Source: Rubrivivax sp. | GTDB lineage: Bacteria; Pseudomonadota; Gammaproteobacteria; Burkholderiales; Burkholderiaceae_C | Direction: 5' to 3' | DNA: 64,000 nt | Assembly (NCBI GenBank): GCA_027491255.1 | Contig: JAIXWM010000155.1 | Location: 117,478 to 181,477, forward strand | Shown: piece after piece, positions 35,837 through 44,485 of the stretch | Layout: each line of letters starts with the position of its first letter | Position numbering within the stretch: position 1 is the stretch's first letter | Notes under the pieces: generated by a model | Seen by the model: only the letters and a program-made list of their open reading frames with translations | Databases searched by the model: none | What the model was told of the DNA's origin: nothing | Made by a program: the position numbers and the translations under genes

Positions 35837-36985
35837 CTACATCGAGGCGGCGAGCATCTCGCGGTAGTCCTCGCGTGTGGCCAGCCGCGGGTTCATCTTG
35901 TGGCAGTGGTCGGCCAGCGCGCCGTCGATCACGCGCCCGAACAGGTCAGCGCCCACGCCCATCGCTCCCAGGCCTGCAGGCAGGCCCAGGCGCGCATTCA
36001 ACGCGTGCAAGGCCTCGGCCAGCTCGGTTCCTTTCGCGTCGCACGAGCCGATGCCGATCGCCTGGGCCATGCGCTGCAGGCGCTGAGCAGCCTGCACCGA
36101 GTCCGCGCCCGCGTTGAAGCGCACCACCGCCGGCAGGAACATCGCGTTCAGCGTCCCATGGTGCAGTCGTGGGTTGACCCCGCCCAGGCTGTGGCTGAGC
36201 GAATGCACGCAGCCCAAACCTTTCTGGAAGGCCATCGCGCCCTGCATGCTCGCGCTCATCATCTGCCAGCGGGCCTCACGGTCGCTGCCATTACGGGTGG
36301 CGCGCTCCACGTGCGCCCATCCGCGCGCCAGGCCGTCCAGCGCGATCGCGTCGGCCGGCGGATTGACCGCCGCGGCCATGAAGCTTTCCATGCAATGAGC
36401 TATCGCGTCCATGCCGGTGGCAGCGGTAAGCATGGGCGGCAGACCGAGCGTCAGTTCGGGGTCGAGGATGGCCGAGCGTGGCATCAGGTGCCAGGAGTGG
36501 AATCCGAGCTTGCGTCCGTCTTCGACGATCAGGATCGCGCCGCGTGCCACCTCGCTGCCGGTGCCGGCCGTCGTCGGCACCGCGATCAGTGGCGCGGCGA
36601 CCTCGGTGATGAGCGGGCTGCCGCCTTCGATCGTCGCGTAGGTCCTCAGCGCTCCTGGGTGGGTGGCCAGGATGGCCGCTCCTTTGGCCAGGTCGATGCT
36701 GGAGCCGCCGCCCACCGCGATCAGCCCGTCGCAGCCCTCACGCCTGAAGACATCGACGGCGGCGCGCACGCCCGCCTCGGTCGGGTTGGCCGGCGTGCCG
36801 TCGAACACGGCATGCGGAAGGTCGCCCAGAGCAGCCTGCGCCTGGGCCAGCACCCCGGCGGCGCGCACGCCAGCGTCACTGATGAGCAGCGGCTTGCGCA
36901 TCCCGATGCGAGCGCATTCCTCGGGCAGCAGCCGGACGGCGCCGTGGTCGAGATGGATCTGGGTCAGGTACTGGATGTGGGCCAT
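35837..36985 (-). CDS. Iron-containing alcohol dehydrogenase
   Basis: A 382-residue Fe-ADH (family III). The NAD site GGGSSIDLAKGAAI is near 95, the PTTAGTGSE motif near 138, and the iron-ligand region shows AIAHCMESFMA, SLSHSLGG and LHHGTLNAMF. It oxidises or reduces a primary alcohol/aldehyde; the substrate is open. I start at the ATG at 36985 (MAHIQYLTQ); the frame stays open further upstream through the divergent region without conserved sequence. A near-perfect palindrome lies 95 bases upstream of the start. Confidence 0.9.
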   Translation of the reverse strand: MAHIQYLTQIHLDHGAVRLLPEECARIGMRKPLLISDAGVRAAGVLAQAQAALGDLPHAVFDGTPANPTEAGVRAAVDVFRREGCDGLIAVGGGSSIDLAKGAAILATHPGALRTYATIEGGSPLITEVAAPLIAVPTTAGTGSEVARGAILIVEDGRKLGFHSWHLMPRSAILDPELTLGLPPMLTAATGMDAIAHCMESFMAAAVNPPADAIALDGLARGWAHVERATRNGSDREARWQMMSASMQGAMAFQKGLGCVHSLSHSLGGVNPRLHHGTLNAMFLPAVVRFNAGADSVQAAQRLQRMAQAIGIGSCDAKGTELAEALHALNARLGLPAGLGAMGVGADLFGRVIDGALADHCHKMNPRLATREDYREMLAASM

Positions 36986-37079
36986 GGTCTTGCAGTGGCA
37001 GTGGAGCGGGGGTGCCGCCGTGTGGGTATCCGGCCGCGTGAAGGGGGTCAAGCTTGCCACGGCCGGCAGCACAGGCACA

Positions 37080-37102
37080 GAAGTATGCCGCGGGCATACT
37101 TC
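37080..37102. promoter_or_regulatory. Perfect 23-base operator-like palindrome
   Basis: GAAGTATGCC, a three-base centre GCG, and GGCATACTTC form a perfect 10-3-10 inverted repeat in the 202-base divergent gap between the alcohol dehydrogenase and the esterase. A TTGACC -35-like box stands about 30 bases away on the dehydrogenase side. The size suits a dimeric repressor of the TetR or LysR type. No regulator gene is adjacent. Confidence 0.55.
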
Positions 37103-37187
37103 GGGCGACGGGCGGGCAGGCCCTGGCTTGGGCTGCCTGCGTCTGTTCGTCGTCTCTTGCATCTGTGACCAGCATTCCGTTGCCTTC

Positions 37188-38150
37188 ATGGCTGTCCACC
37201 TGCTGACGCCCCGCATGGCCGGGGTGCTCGATCGCATCCGGCGCGCGAACCGACCGCCGTTCCACACCATGTCGCCGGTCCAGGCACGCGCCGCCTATGC
37301 GGCGGGCGCAGAGGTGCTGGACCTGCCGCGGGCGCCCTTGGCTCGCGTTGAGGACTTGCGACTGCCGGCGGGGGACGGCGGGGTCCGCCCTGCAAGGCTC
37401 TATGCGGCGCGGGGACGCGAGGCAGGGCCGCAGCCCGTGTTGCTGTACCTGCACGGCGGCGGCTTCGTGCTGGGCAATCTCGAAACCCACGACAGCCTGT
37501 GCCGCCAATTGGCGCTGCGCAGCGGCGCAGCGGTGGTGGCGCTGGACTACCGCTTGGCGCCTGAGCATCGGTTTCCTGCGGCCTGGGATGATGTCTGGTC
37601 CGCGCTCACGACCTTGCATTTAGGAGCCACCGATCTGGGCCTTGACGGCCGGCGCATCGCCATCGGCGGTGACAGCGCCGGTGGAACGCTGGCCGCGGCC
37701 ACGGCATTGCGTGCGCGTGACGAGGGTTTGCAACTGGTGCTGCAACTGCTGGTCACGCCGGGCATCGGCGACCGCGCTGACTCCGGCTCGCGTCGTCTGT
37801 TCGCCAACGGCTTCCTGATCGACGCGGCCACGGTGCATTGGTTCTTTGACCATGCGGTGCCGCCAGAGCATCGCCGCGACCCCCGTTTCGCCCCGATAGA
37901 GGCGCCGGAGCACGAAGGCCTGTGCCCGGCGCTGCTGTTGCTGGCCGAGTGCGACCCGGTGTTCGACGACGGCATCGGGTACGCTGACCGGCTGCGCCTG
38001 GCCGGCGTCCCGGTGGACTTGGAGATCTACCGTGGCGTCACGCATGATTTCATGAAGATGGGCCGCGTGCTGCCCGAGGCGCTTCTCGCGCTGGACCGCG
38101 CTGCAGTCGCCCTGAGATTGGCCTGGAACCTGGAAGGAGACCTGAAATGA
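37188..38150 (+). CDS. Alpha/beta-hydrolase, HSL-family esterase
   Basis: A 320-residue hydrolase. The oxyanion motif LYLHGGGFVLGN is near 85, the nucleophile Ser in GGDSAGGTLAAA near 163, the Asp in AECDPVFDDG near 260 and the His in GVTHDFMKMG near 287. This is the hormone-sensitive-lipase family acting on short acyl esters, including lactones and acetyl compounds. The stop overlaps an ATG of a 26-codon frame (ATGA). It diverges from the alcohol dehydrogenase across the palindrome, so both may serve one ester/alcohol pathway. Confidence 0.9.
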   Translation: MAVHLLTPRMAGVLDRIRRANRPPFHTMSPVQARAAYAAGAEVLDLPRAPLARVEDLRLPAGDGGVRPARLYAARGREAGPQPVLLYLHGGGFVLGNLETHDSLCRQLALRSGAAVVALDYRLAPEHRFPAAWDDVWSALTTLHLGATDLGLDGRRIAIGGDSAGGTLAAATALRARDEGLQLVLQLLVTPGIGDRADSGSRRLFANGFLIDAATVHWFFDHAVPPEHRRDPRFAPIEAPEHEGLCPALLLLAECDPVFDDGIGYADRLRLAGVPVDLEIYRGVTHDFMKMGRVLPEALLALDRAAVALRLAWNLEGDLK

Positions 38151-38227
38151 AACGATTCCTCACATCGCTGCGCGCGGTTCCCCCCAAGGGAGCGCTCGGT
38201 ACTCACGCATCGGCCGGGCGCTTCTGA
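38147..38227 (+). CDS. Possible 26-residue peptide between the esterase and the fusion protein
   Basis: An ATG overlapping the esterase stop, with a GGAAGGAG ribosome binding site eight bases upstream, opens a frame of 26 codons (MKRFLTSLRAV...). It ends one base before the ATG of the next gene, which also begins ATGAAACG. I do not recognise it. It may be a leader peptide that couples translation, a decayed start of the next gene, or chance. Confidence 0.35.
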   Translation: MKRFLTSLRAVPPKGALGTHASAGRF

Positions 38228-38228
38228 G

Positions 38229-39098
38229 ATGAAACGCAGCGAGTTCCGCTTCTTCGACCCCCTGCGGGTGCGTTGGGTCGAGGTCGACATGCAGAAGATC
38301 GTTTTCAACGGTCACTATCTGATGTACTTCGACACGGCCGTGGCAGGGTATTGGCGCGCGATGGCCTTGCCGTACCACGAGACCATGGAGCTCTACGGTG
38401 GAGACATGTTCGTGCGCAAGGCCACCGTGGAGTACCACGCTTCGGCGCGTTACGACGACCGGCTCGACGTGGGCTTGCGGGTGCAGCGCATCGGCAACTC
38501 CTCGATGCTGTTCGTCGGCGCGATCTTCCGCGGCGAGAAGGCGCTGGTGACGGGCGAGCTGGTCTACGTCTACGCCGACCCGGCGACGCAGACTTCCCGC
38601 CCCGTGCCTCAGGGCCTGCGCGATCTGTTTCTGGGCTACGAGGCGGGCGACGCCGTGGTGCAGGTTTCCACCGGCGACTGGGCGACGCTGGAAAACCCTG
38701 CCCACGCCTTGCGCGAGGCCGTGTTCGTGCGCGAACAGGAGGTGCCGGCGGAGTTGGAGTGGGACGCCGACGACGCCACGGCGCTGCATGCGCTGGCGCG
38801 CAACCGCCTGGGCCTGGCGCTGGGCACGGGCCGCCTTGTCGAACTGGCGCCCGGAGTGGGCAAGATCGGGCGCATGGCGGTTCGCGCCGACATGCGCGGC
38901 ACCGGTGTCGGGCGGGCGGTGCTGGGCACGCTGATCAGCGCGGCGCGCGAGCGCGGGCTGCGCGAGGTGGTGCTGCATGCCCAGTTGACAGCGGCCGGTT
39001 TCTACCGCGCGGCGGGTTTTTCACCCCGGGGCGGTGTCTTCGACGAAGTCGGGATCCCCCACCAGGAGATGACCCTGGCGCTCGATCGAAGCGCTTGA
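38229..39098 (+). CDS. Fusion of a 4HBT (YbgC-like) thioesterase and a GNAT acetyltransferase
   Basis: A 289-residue two-domain protein. Residues 1-140 form a hot-dog thioesterase with VRWVEVDMQKIVFNGHYL, in which the Asp of the 4HBT active site is visible. Residues about 150-289 form a GNAT domain with MAVRADMRGTGVGRAVLG, the acetyl-CoA-binding R/QxxGxG/A-like motif, and FYRAAGF. Such a fusion suggests that one half releases CoA from a substrate that the other half acylates or binds. Function unknown. It follows the esterase in the same direction. Confidence 0.85.
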   Translation: MKRSEFRFFDPLRVRWVEVDMQKIVFNGHYLMYFDTAVAGYWRAMALPYHETMELYGGDMFVRKATVEYHASARYDDRLDVGLRVQRIGNSSMLFVGAIFRGEKALVTGELVYVYADPATQTSRPVPQGLRDLFLGYEAGDAVVQVSTGDWATLENPAHALREAVFVREQEVPAELEWDADDATALHALARNRLGLALGTGRLVELAPGVGKIGRMAVRADMRGTGVGRAVLGTLISAARERGLREVVLHAQLTAAGFYRAAGFSPRGGVFDEVGIPHQEMTLALDRSA

Positions 39099-39110
39099 GG
39101 CTTCCGCCTC

Positions 39111-39416
39111 TCAGCCGGGCAGGTCGTCGAAGGCCTCGACGTGCCGCGGCCCGGCGGGCAGGCCGGCCAGGGCTTCGGCGGCAGAGGCCTCGATCGCCCG
39201 CTGCAGGCTTTCGTCGACGCCTGCGGGGGCTGCCGGGCGGGAGTAGACCTCCATCACGGTGGCCAGGCCGCCCGACGACAGGTCGCAACGGGCGAGTACG
39301 CGTGCTTGCAGGCCCGAGTGCATGTCGATCAGCTTGGCGTGCAGGGCACGCACCCGGGCCAGCGCCGCGGCTTGCCCGTCAGGCGGCAGCTTCCAGTAGA
39401 CGTAGAGCTCTCGCAC
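39111..39416 (-). CDS. DUF4936-family protein
   Basis: A 101-residue cytoplasmic protein that fits the small DUF4936 family found in betaproteobacteria, with the N-terminus MRELYVYWKLPPDG and VMEVYSRP near the middle. Function unknown. It follows ygfZ on the same strand after 20 bases, an arrangement common in the group, so it is probably co-transcribed with ygfZ. It converges with the thioesterase-GNAT gene, 12 bases away. Confidence 0.8.
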   Translation of the reverse strand: MRELYVYWKLPPDGQAAALARVRALHAKLIDMHSGLQARVLARCDLSSGGLATVMEVYSRPAAPAGVDESLQRAIEASAAEALAGLPAGPRHVEAFDDLPG

Positions 39417-39436
39417 AGGGTGGCCCGATCAGCCCC

Positions 39437-40396
39437 TCATGCCGAGGCGACGTCGGCCGGCAGGCCATAGGGCAGATCAGCCAGCCGTACCGCCACCGTG
39501 CCGACGCTCAGATGGCCCGGTGAGCCCGCCAGGGCCGTCTTCAACTCGACCAACGCCTCCCAGCCCCCAGCGGGGCTCGGTGCCGCCAGAACCACCATTC
39601 CGGCCGGCTGCCCAGGGTCGGCGCTGTGCGTCAGCTCGGCGCCCGCCTGCAGCGGCGCGTCGGCCACCACCCGGTACATCCGCCGCTTGAGCGTGCCGCG
39701 GTACTGGCTGCGGGCAACGACTTCCTGCCCTGGGTAGCAGCCCTTCTGGAAATGGACGCCACCCGTCAGCTCCAGATTCACCATCTGTGGCACGAACTGC
39801 TCGACGGTGGACAAAGTGACGCGGGCGATACCGCTGCGCACTTCGAGCCAGGCCCAGTCGCGGTCCGACAGCGCGGGCAGGGCAGGGGGCGGCTGCAGCA
39901 CCGGCTGGATCAGCAGGGCCCGCGGCACTCCTTCGACGTCGGGCAGTCGCACCATCCATGCGGCGCCGTGCTGCACGCAATGTCCCGGTGCGGGCAGGGA
40001 GGCCGGCTCGCCTCCCGCCTGCGCCCACCACCGAGCCACCGCGGAGCCAGCCAGACCGAACAAATCCTGGTCGGGTGTGCCGGTGGCGAGCTTGCACTTC
40101 GCCCGCAGCACGAACATCGACAGCCGCTTCAGCGTCGGGGCCAGCAGGTCGGCGCTGCAAGCGAGCGCGAACGAGTCCGACCCTGTCCGCCAGGCCCAGA
40201 AGGTGGCGAGAAGACGGCCTTTGGCCGAGCAATAGCCCGCAAGTCGAGTCTGCCCGTGGGGCAGTTGGACCAGGTCCTGGGTGAGCTGACCATTCAGGAA
40301 TCTGGCGCTGTCGGGGCCGGTGGCGGTCATCAAGCCCCAATCCTGAAGGCGCAGCACGCCTTCGGGGACCCATCCTGAGGTCGGTTCGTTGTGCAT
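39437..40396 (-). CDS. ygfZ: Folate-binding protein YgfZ
   Basis: A 319-residue GcvT-fold protein. The family signature KGCYPGQEVVARSQYRG with its conserved Cys lies near 240. YgfZ supports assembly or repair of certain [4Fe-4S] enzymes in a folate-dependent way. I start at the ATG at 40396; the frame stays open upstream into mltG on the other strand without conserved residues. Only 22 bases separate its start from that of the divergent mltG, so their promoters must overlap each other's coding sequence. Confidence 0.9.
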   Translation of the reverse strand: MHNEPTSGWVPEGVLRLQDWGLMTATGPDSARFLNGQLTQDLVQLPHGQTRLAGYCSAKGRLLATFWAWRTGSDSFALACSADLLAPTLKRLSMFVLRAKCKLATGTPDQDLFGLAGSAVARWWAQAGGEPASLPAPGHCVQHGAAWMVRLPDVEGVPRALLIQPVLQPPPALPALSDRDWAWLEVRSGIARVTLSTVEQFVPQMVNLELTGGVHFQKGCYPGQEVVARSQYRGTLKRRMYRVVADAPLQAGAELTHSADPGQPAGMVVLAAPSPAGGWEALVELKTALAGSPGHLSVGTVAVRLADLPYGLPADVASA

Positions 40397-40418
40397 GGCC
40401 TGATTATCATCAGCCCCC

Positions 40419-41444
40419 ATGTTCGCCAAGTCGTCGGGGTCTCGCCTGTTGCGCCTTCTCGGGGCGTTCGCTCTGGTCGCGCTGGCGGCATCGGTCGTGA
40501 CCGTCGGGTCCGTGGCCTGGTGGCTGAATCGCCCGCTGGACCTCGCGGGTGCCAGCGTGGAGTTGTCGATCGAGCCTGGAAGCTCGCCGCGCGAAGTCGC
40601 GCGCGCCTGGGTCGATGCGGGTGTCCGGACCTCCCCCCGGCTGCTGTACGAGTGGTTTCGCTGGTCGGGGCAGGCACGCCGCATCCGCGCCGGCAGTTAT
40701 GAGATCGAGATCGGCGTCACGCCCCGTTCACTGCTGGACAAGATGGTTCAGGGCGACGAGACCCTGGAAGCTGTGCGCCTGATCGAGGGCTGGACCTTCC
40801 GCCAGTTCCGAGAGGCGCTGGCCCGCGCGCCATATCTGAAACAGGTGGCCGCGGGCATGAGTGAGTCGCAACTGATGGCAGCCATCGGCGCGCCGGGGCA
40901 AGCCGCGGAAGGGCGCTTCTTCCCGGACACCTACCTCTACAGCCGCGGCGTGAGTGACCTGACCGTGCTCAAGCGCGCACATCGGGCGATGGCCGGCAGG
41001 CTGGCTGCGGTCTGGTCCGAGCGCGCCGAGGACCTGCCGCTGAAGAGCGCGGACGAGGCGCTGATCCTGGCCTCGATCATCGAGAAGGAGACCGCCGCCG
41101 AGTCCGACCGCGGCCAGATCGCCGGTGTGTTCGTCAACCGGTTGCGGATCGGAATGCCTTTGCAGACCGACCCGACGGTCATCTATGGCATGGGTGAGGC
41201 CTTCGACGGCAACCTGCGCAAGCGCGACCTGCAGCAGGACACTCCCTGGAACACCTACACCCGCAACGGGCTGCCACCCACGCCGATCGCCATGCCGGGG
41301 CAGGCGGCGCTGCGTGCATCGGTGCGTCCGCAGTACACGCCCGCCCTGTACTTCGTGGCCCGCGGCGACGGCAGCAGTGCCTTCAGCCAGACGCTCGAGG
41401 AACATAATCGCGCGGTCAATCGCTACCAACGCGGCGGTCGCTGA
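40419..41444 (+). CDS. mltG: Endolytic murein transglycosylase MltG
   Basis: A 341-residue inner-membrane protein with a single N-terminal helix (about 8-32, GAFALVALAASVVTVGSVAWWL). The YceG/MltG domain follows; the catalytic Glu is in ASIIEKETAAESDR (about 218) and PLQTDPTVIYGMG is conserved. It cleaves nascent glycan strands to end chain growth. The order mltG-tmk-holB is widely conserved. It ends 46 bases before tmk. Confidence 0.93.
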   Translation: MFAKSSGSRLLRLLGAFALVALAASVVTVGSVAWWLNRPLDLAGASVELSIEPGSSPREVARAWVDAGVRTSPRLLYEWFRWSGQARRIRAGSYEIEIGVTPRSLLDKMVQGDETLEAVRLIEGWTFRQFREALARAPYLKQVAAGMSESQLMAAIGAPGQAAEGRFFPDTYLYSRGVSDLTVLKRAHRAMAGRLAAVWSERAEDLPLKSADEALILASIIEKETAAESDRGQIAGVFVNRLRIGMPLQTDPTVIYGMGEAFDGNLRKRDLQQDTPWNTYTRNGLPPTPIAMPGQAALRASVRPQYTPALYFVARGDGSSAFSQTLEEHNRAVNRYQRGGR

Positions 41445-41490
41445 GTTGCGTCTTCAACCCCCGCCTGTGTCGTCTGCTCCAACATTGCGC

Positions 41491-42102
41491 ATGCCGGGCC
41501 GCTTCATCACCTTCGAGGGCATCGACGGCGCCGGAAAGTCCTCGCACATCGAGCCCCTGGCACAGTGGCTGCGCGCGCGAGGCCACTCGGTGGTCGTCAC
41601 GCGTGAGCCTGGCGGCACCCCGCTGGCAGAGATGCTGCGGGAACTGCTCCTGCACCGATCGATGGACGCGATGACCGAGGCCCTGATCGTGTTCGCGGCG
41701 CGACGCGATCATCTGCGCCAGAGCATCGAGCCGGCTCTGGCTGCCGGAACTACGGTGCTGTGCGACCGCTTCACCGACGCCACCTTCGCGTACCAGGGGG
41801 GCGGCCGCGGCTTTGCCCACACGGTGCTCGACCACCTCGAGGCCTGGGTGCAGCAGGGTAGACAGCCCGACCTGACGCTATGGTTCGACCTGCCCCCCGA
41901 GGTGGCGGCACGGCGACGTGCCGCAGCCCGTCCTGCCGACCGGTTCGAGTCCGAGGACGCGGAATTCTTCCAGCGGGTGCGTGCCGGCTATGAAGCCCGG
42001 CGGATGGCTGATCCGACCCGTTTCACTGTCCTGAACGCGGCGGCCAGCCCGAGCGAGGTCTGGCAGGACTTGGTGTCGGTCGTGGAGGGCAGGGGGTGGT
42101 GA
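41491..42102 (+). CDS. tmk: Thymidylate kinase
   Basis: A 203-residue kinase. The P-loop FEGIDGAGKSS is near 8-18, the DR(F/Y) motif appears in CDRFTDATFAYQGGGRG near 92, and a LID-like RRRAAARPADRFE segment lies near 145. It phosphorylates dTMP to dTDP. I start at the ATG at 41491 (MPGRFITFEG). Its stop overlaps the GTG start region of holB, so they are translationally coupled. Confidence 0.96.
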   Translation: MPGRFITFEGIDGAGKSSHIEPLAQWLRARGHSVVVTREPGGTPLAEMLRELLLHRSMDAMTEALIVFAARRDHLRQSIEPALAAGTTVLCDRFTDATFAYQGGGRGFAHTVLDHLEAWVQQGRQPDLTLWFDLPPEVAARRRAAARPADRFESEDAEFFQRVRAGYEARRMADPTRFTVLNAAASPSEVWQDLVSVVEGRGW

Positions 42103-43241
42103 ACGCAGTCGCAACCCGGCGCGGCACCCGGGTCCCACCCGACGAAGCCTCGAACAGCCCCTCAGCTGAGACTGAGCAGGGGGCAGGACTGCAGTTGTGG
42201 GGGGTGCAAGAATTGCCTTGGCTCGGCGAAGCCTTGGCTGCTACCCTGCGGCACCAAAAGGGACACGCGGTGATGGTGCACGCGGACCCGGGCCATGGAT
42301 CGCTGGAATTTGCCTTCGGCTTGGCACAGGCGTGGTTGTGCGAGTCCGGCGACGGCGCTCAGCGACCTTGTGGACAGTGTGTGTCTTGTCGCCTGACACG
42401 CGCCCAGACCCACCCGGACCTGATGCTGCGACTGCCGCAACACCTGGCCTTGCAGCACGGCATGGCCGTGGAATACGACGACAAGCGCAAGCCCAGCCGC
42501 CAGATCCGGGTGGCGGAGCTGCGGGCGGCGCTGGACTGGAGCGTCACGACGAGCGGGCGCGGCCGAGGCAAGGTCCTCGTGATTCATCCTGCCGAGACCA
42601 TGAACGCCGTGACGGCCAGTGCGCTGCTCAAGACACTGGAGGAGCCGCCAGCGGGCATGCGCATCGTCCTGACCACGGCAGACCCCGGGCTGCTGCTGGC
42701 CACGATTTCGAGCCGCTGCCAGCGCGTCGTGCTGCCACGCCCGCAGCGGCCTGAGTCCTTGACCTGGCTGCAGCAGCGCGGTGTGGCAGATGCAGCACTG
42801 CTGTTGGACGCCACGGGCGGGCGCCCGCTGACCGCGTTGCGCTGGCATGCCGACGGCCTGGACGCCCGTGCCTGGGCGGCGATACCGGGCGCGGTGGCGC
42901 GCGCAGATGCCACGGTCTTCGCTGCCTGGCCCGTGCCGCGCATGGTTGATGCCCTGCAGAAACTGGCGCATGACGCAGCGCTGCGGTCCTGCGGGGCCGA
43001 GCCTCGGTTCTTTCCGCGGGCATCGCTGCCCGACGGATTGGATCTGGCGGCTGCGGCGCGATGGCACCAATCGTTGCTGCGCGTGGTACGCCACGCCGAC
43101 CATCCCTGGAACGAAGGGCTGCTTGCCGAGGCACTGGTCAGCGAAGGCGCTCAAGTCTGGCAGGGCGCGCGCGCGACCACGCAGACGGCACGGGCGATGC
43201 CGCGCGCCGATACACTGAGCGCGCGCCTCCCAAGTTCGTGA
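42096..43241 (+). CDS. holB: DNA polymerase III subunit delta'
   Basis: A 381-residue clamp-loader subunit. The zinc-binding cysteines lie in RPCGQCVSCRLTRAQTHPDL; LLKTLEEPP and TISSRCQRVVLPRP (a sensor-like SRC motif) are typical. As in other delta' proteins, the P-loop is not a functional one (HADPGHGSLEFA). It helps open and load the beta clamp. Two GTG codons at 42096 and 42099 can start it; the second overlaps the tmk stop as GTGA. Its stop overlaps the pilZ start (TGATG). Confidence 0.92.
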   Translation: MVNAVATRRGTRVPPDEASNSPSAETEQGAGLQLWGVQELPWLGEALAATLRHQKGHAVMVHADPGHGSLEFAFGLAQAWLCESGDGAQRPCGQCVSCRLTRAQTHPDLMLRLPQHLALQHGMAVEYDDKRKPSRQIRVAELRAALDWSVTTSGRGRGKVLVIHPAETMNAVTASALLKTLEEPPAGMRIVLTTADPGLLLATISSRCQRVVLPRPQRPESLTWLQQRGVADAALLLDATGGRPLTALRWHADGLDARAWAAIPGAVARADATVFAAWPVPRMVDALQKLAHDAALRSCGAEPRFFPRASLPDGLDLAAAARWHQSLLRVVRHADHPWNEGLLAEALVSEGAQVWQGARATTQTARAMPRADTLSARLPSS

Positions 43242-43642
43242 TGGACTCCAACCTGGTCTCCGTGCCCGGGCCCGCGCGCGGCTCGATGGACCCCGCCGCC
43301 GCGCCGCGCCCCAGCGTGATCCAACTCGTGCTGCGTGACCACGCCTCGCTGCACGCGGCGTACATGCCCGCGCTTCAGAACGGCGGATTGTTCGTCCCCA
43401 CGACGCGCGAGCACGCTCTGGGCGACGAGGCTTATCTTCTGGTCGCCCTCCCCGACGAGACAACCCGGCATCCGGTGGTCGGGCGGGTGGTCTGGATCAC
43501 GCCAGCGCACGCCTCGGGCGGGCGGCCTCAGGGCATCGGCGTTGCATTTCCAGCGGATGAAAGAGCGCAGGCGCTGCGCCAGAAAATCGAGGTTGCATTG
43601 GGCACATCCATGGCCAGTGCTCGCCCCACGCACACGCTGTAG
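43241..43642 (+). CDS. pilZ: PilZ-domain protein, type IV pilus type
   Basis: A 133-residue protein with a PilZ fold: IQLVLRDHASLHAAYMPALQNGGLFVPT, then VGRVVWITPAH and GIGVAFP. It lacks the RxxxR signature that binds c-di-GMP, as does the original pilus-assembly PilZ of Pseudomonas. In that group PilZ is needed for type IV pilus biogenesis. It overlaps holB by one base (TGATG), a placement typical of Burkholderiales. No other pil genes are in the window. Confidence 0.88.
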   Translation: MDSNLVSVPGPARGSMDPAAAPRPSVIQLVLRDHASLHAAYMPALQNGGLFVPTTREHALGDEAYLLVALPDETTRHPVVGRVVWITPAHASGGRPQGIGVAFPADERAQALRQKIEVALGTSMASARPTHTL

Positions 43643-43681
43643 TGCTGGTTCTTGAAGGCCCAAGTCAGGGCGGATTCAACG

Positions 43682-44464
43682 ATGCTGGTCGACTCTCACT
43701 GCCATCTGAGCTTTCCAGGTCTGACCGAGCGTCTGGACGAGGTTCGGCGCGCGATGGCACAGGCCGATGTGACCCGAGCCTTGTGCATCTGCACGACGCT
43801 CGAGGAGTTCGAGGCCGTGCATGGTCTGGCGCTGGCCTACGACAACTTCTGGGCGACCGTGGGGGTGCATCCCGACAATGAAGGGGTGCTTGAACCTTCG
43901 GTGGAGCACCTCGTCGACCGCTCTGCGCTGCCACGCGTCGTGGCCGTGGGCGAGACCGGGCTGGACTACTACCGGCTCGACGGGCGTCGCTTCGAGGATA
44001 TGGAATGGCAACGCGAGCGCTTCCGCATCCACATCCGTGCGGCCCTGGCGGCGGACTTGCCGCTGGTGGTTCATACGCGAAACGCTGCGGCTGACACGCT
44101 GCAGATCTTGCGAGAGGAGGGCGGATCCAGCGTCGGCGGTGTCTTTCATTGTTTCACCGAGACTCTGGAGACTGCGCGTGCAGCGCTCGACCTGGGCTTT
44201 GCCATATCCTTCTCCGGCATCCTGACCTTCCGCAATGCACAGGCGCTGCGTGAAGTCGCAGCCTTCGTTCCACTGGACCGCTGCCTCATCGAGACCGACA
44301 GCCCCTATCTGGCGCCTGTACCGTTTCGAGGCAAGACGAACATGCCGGCCTATGTCAGGCAAGTGGCCGATGAGTTGGCCCGCATCAAGGGCCTGGGCCT
44401 CGAAGAGCTTGCGGCGGCGACCAGCAAGAACTTCGAGCGGGTCTTCCCGCGGGTACTTGCCTGA
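43682..44464 (+). CDS. tatD: TatD-family metal-dependent hydrolase
   Basis: A 260-residue TIM-barrel hydrolase. Metal ligands are seen in VDSHCHLSF (HxH near 5-8), AVGETGLDYY (Glu), LVVHTRNA (His), VFHCFTE (His) and IETDSPYL (Asp). Members are 3'-5' DNases or act on D-aminoacyl substrates. I start at the ATG at 43682, giving MLVDSHCHL. It continues the mltG-tmk-holB-pilZ run and is followed after 21 bases by the ankyrin gene. Confidence 0.92.
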   Translation: MLVDSHCHLSFPGLTERLDEVRRAMAQADVTRALCICTTLEEFEAVHGLALAYDNFWATVGVHPDNEGVLEPSVEHLVDRSALPRVVAVGETGLDYYRLDGRRFEDMEWQRERFRIHIRAALAADLPLVVHTRNAAADTLQILREEGGSSVGGVFHCFTETLETARAALDLGFAISFSGILTFRNAQALREVAAFVPLDRCLIETDSPYLAPVPFRGKTNMPAYVRQVADELARIKGLGLEELAAATSKNFERVFPRVLA

Positions 44465-44485
44465 GTTGGACCAGGTTGTCAAAAA

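Noticed and set aside
35900..37168. A 422-codon plus-strand frame over the alcohol dehydrogenase
   Set aside because: The opposite frame carries all Fe-ADH motifs; this one has none.
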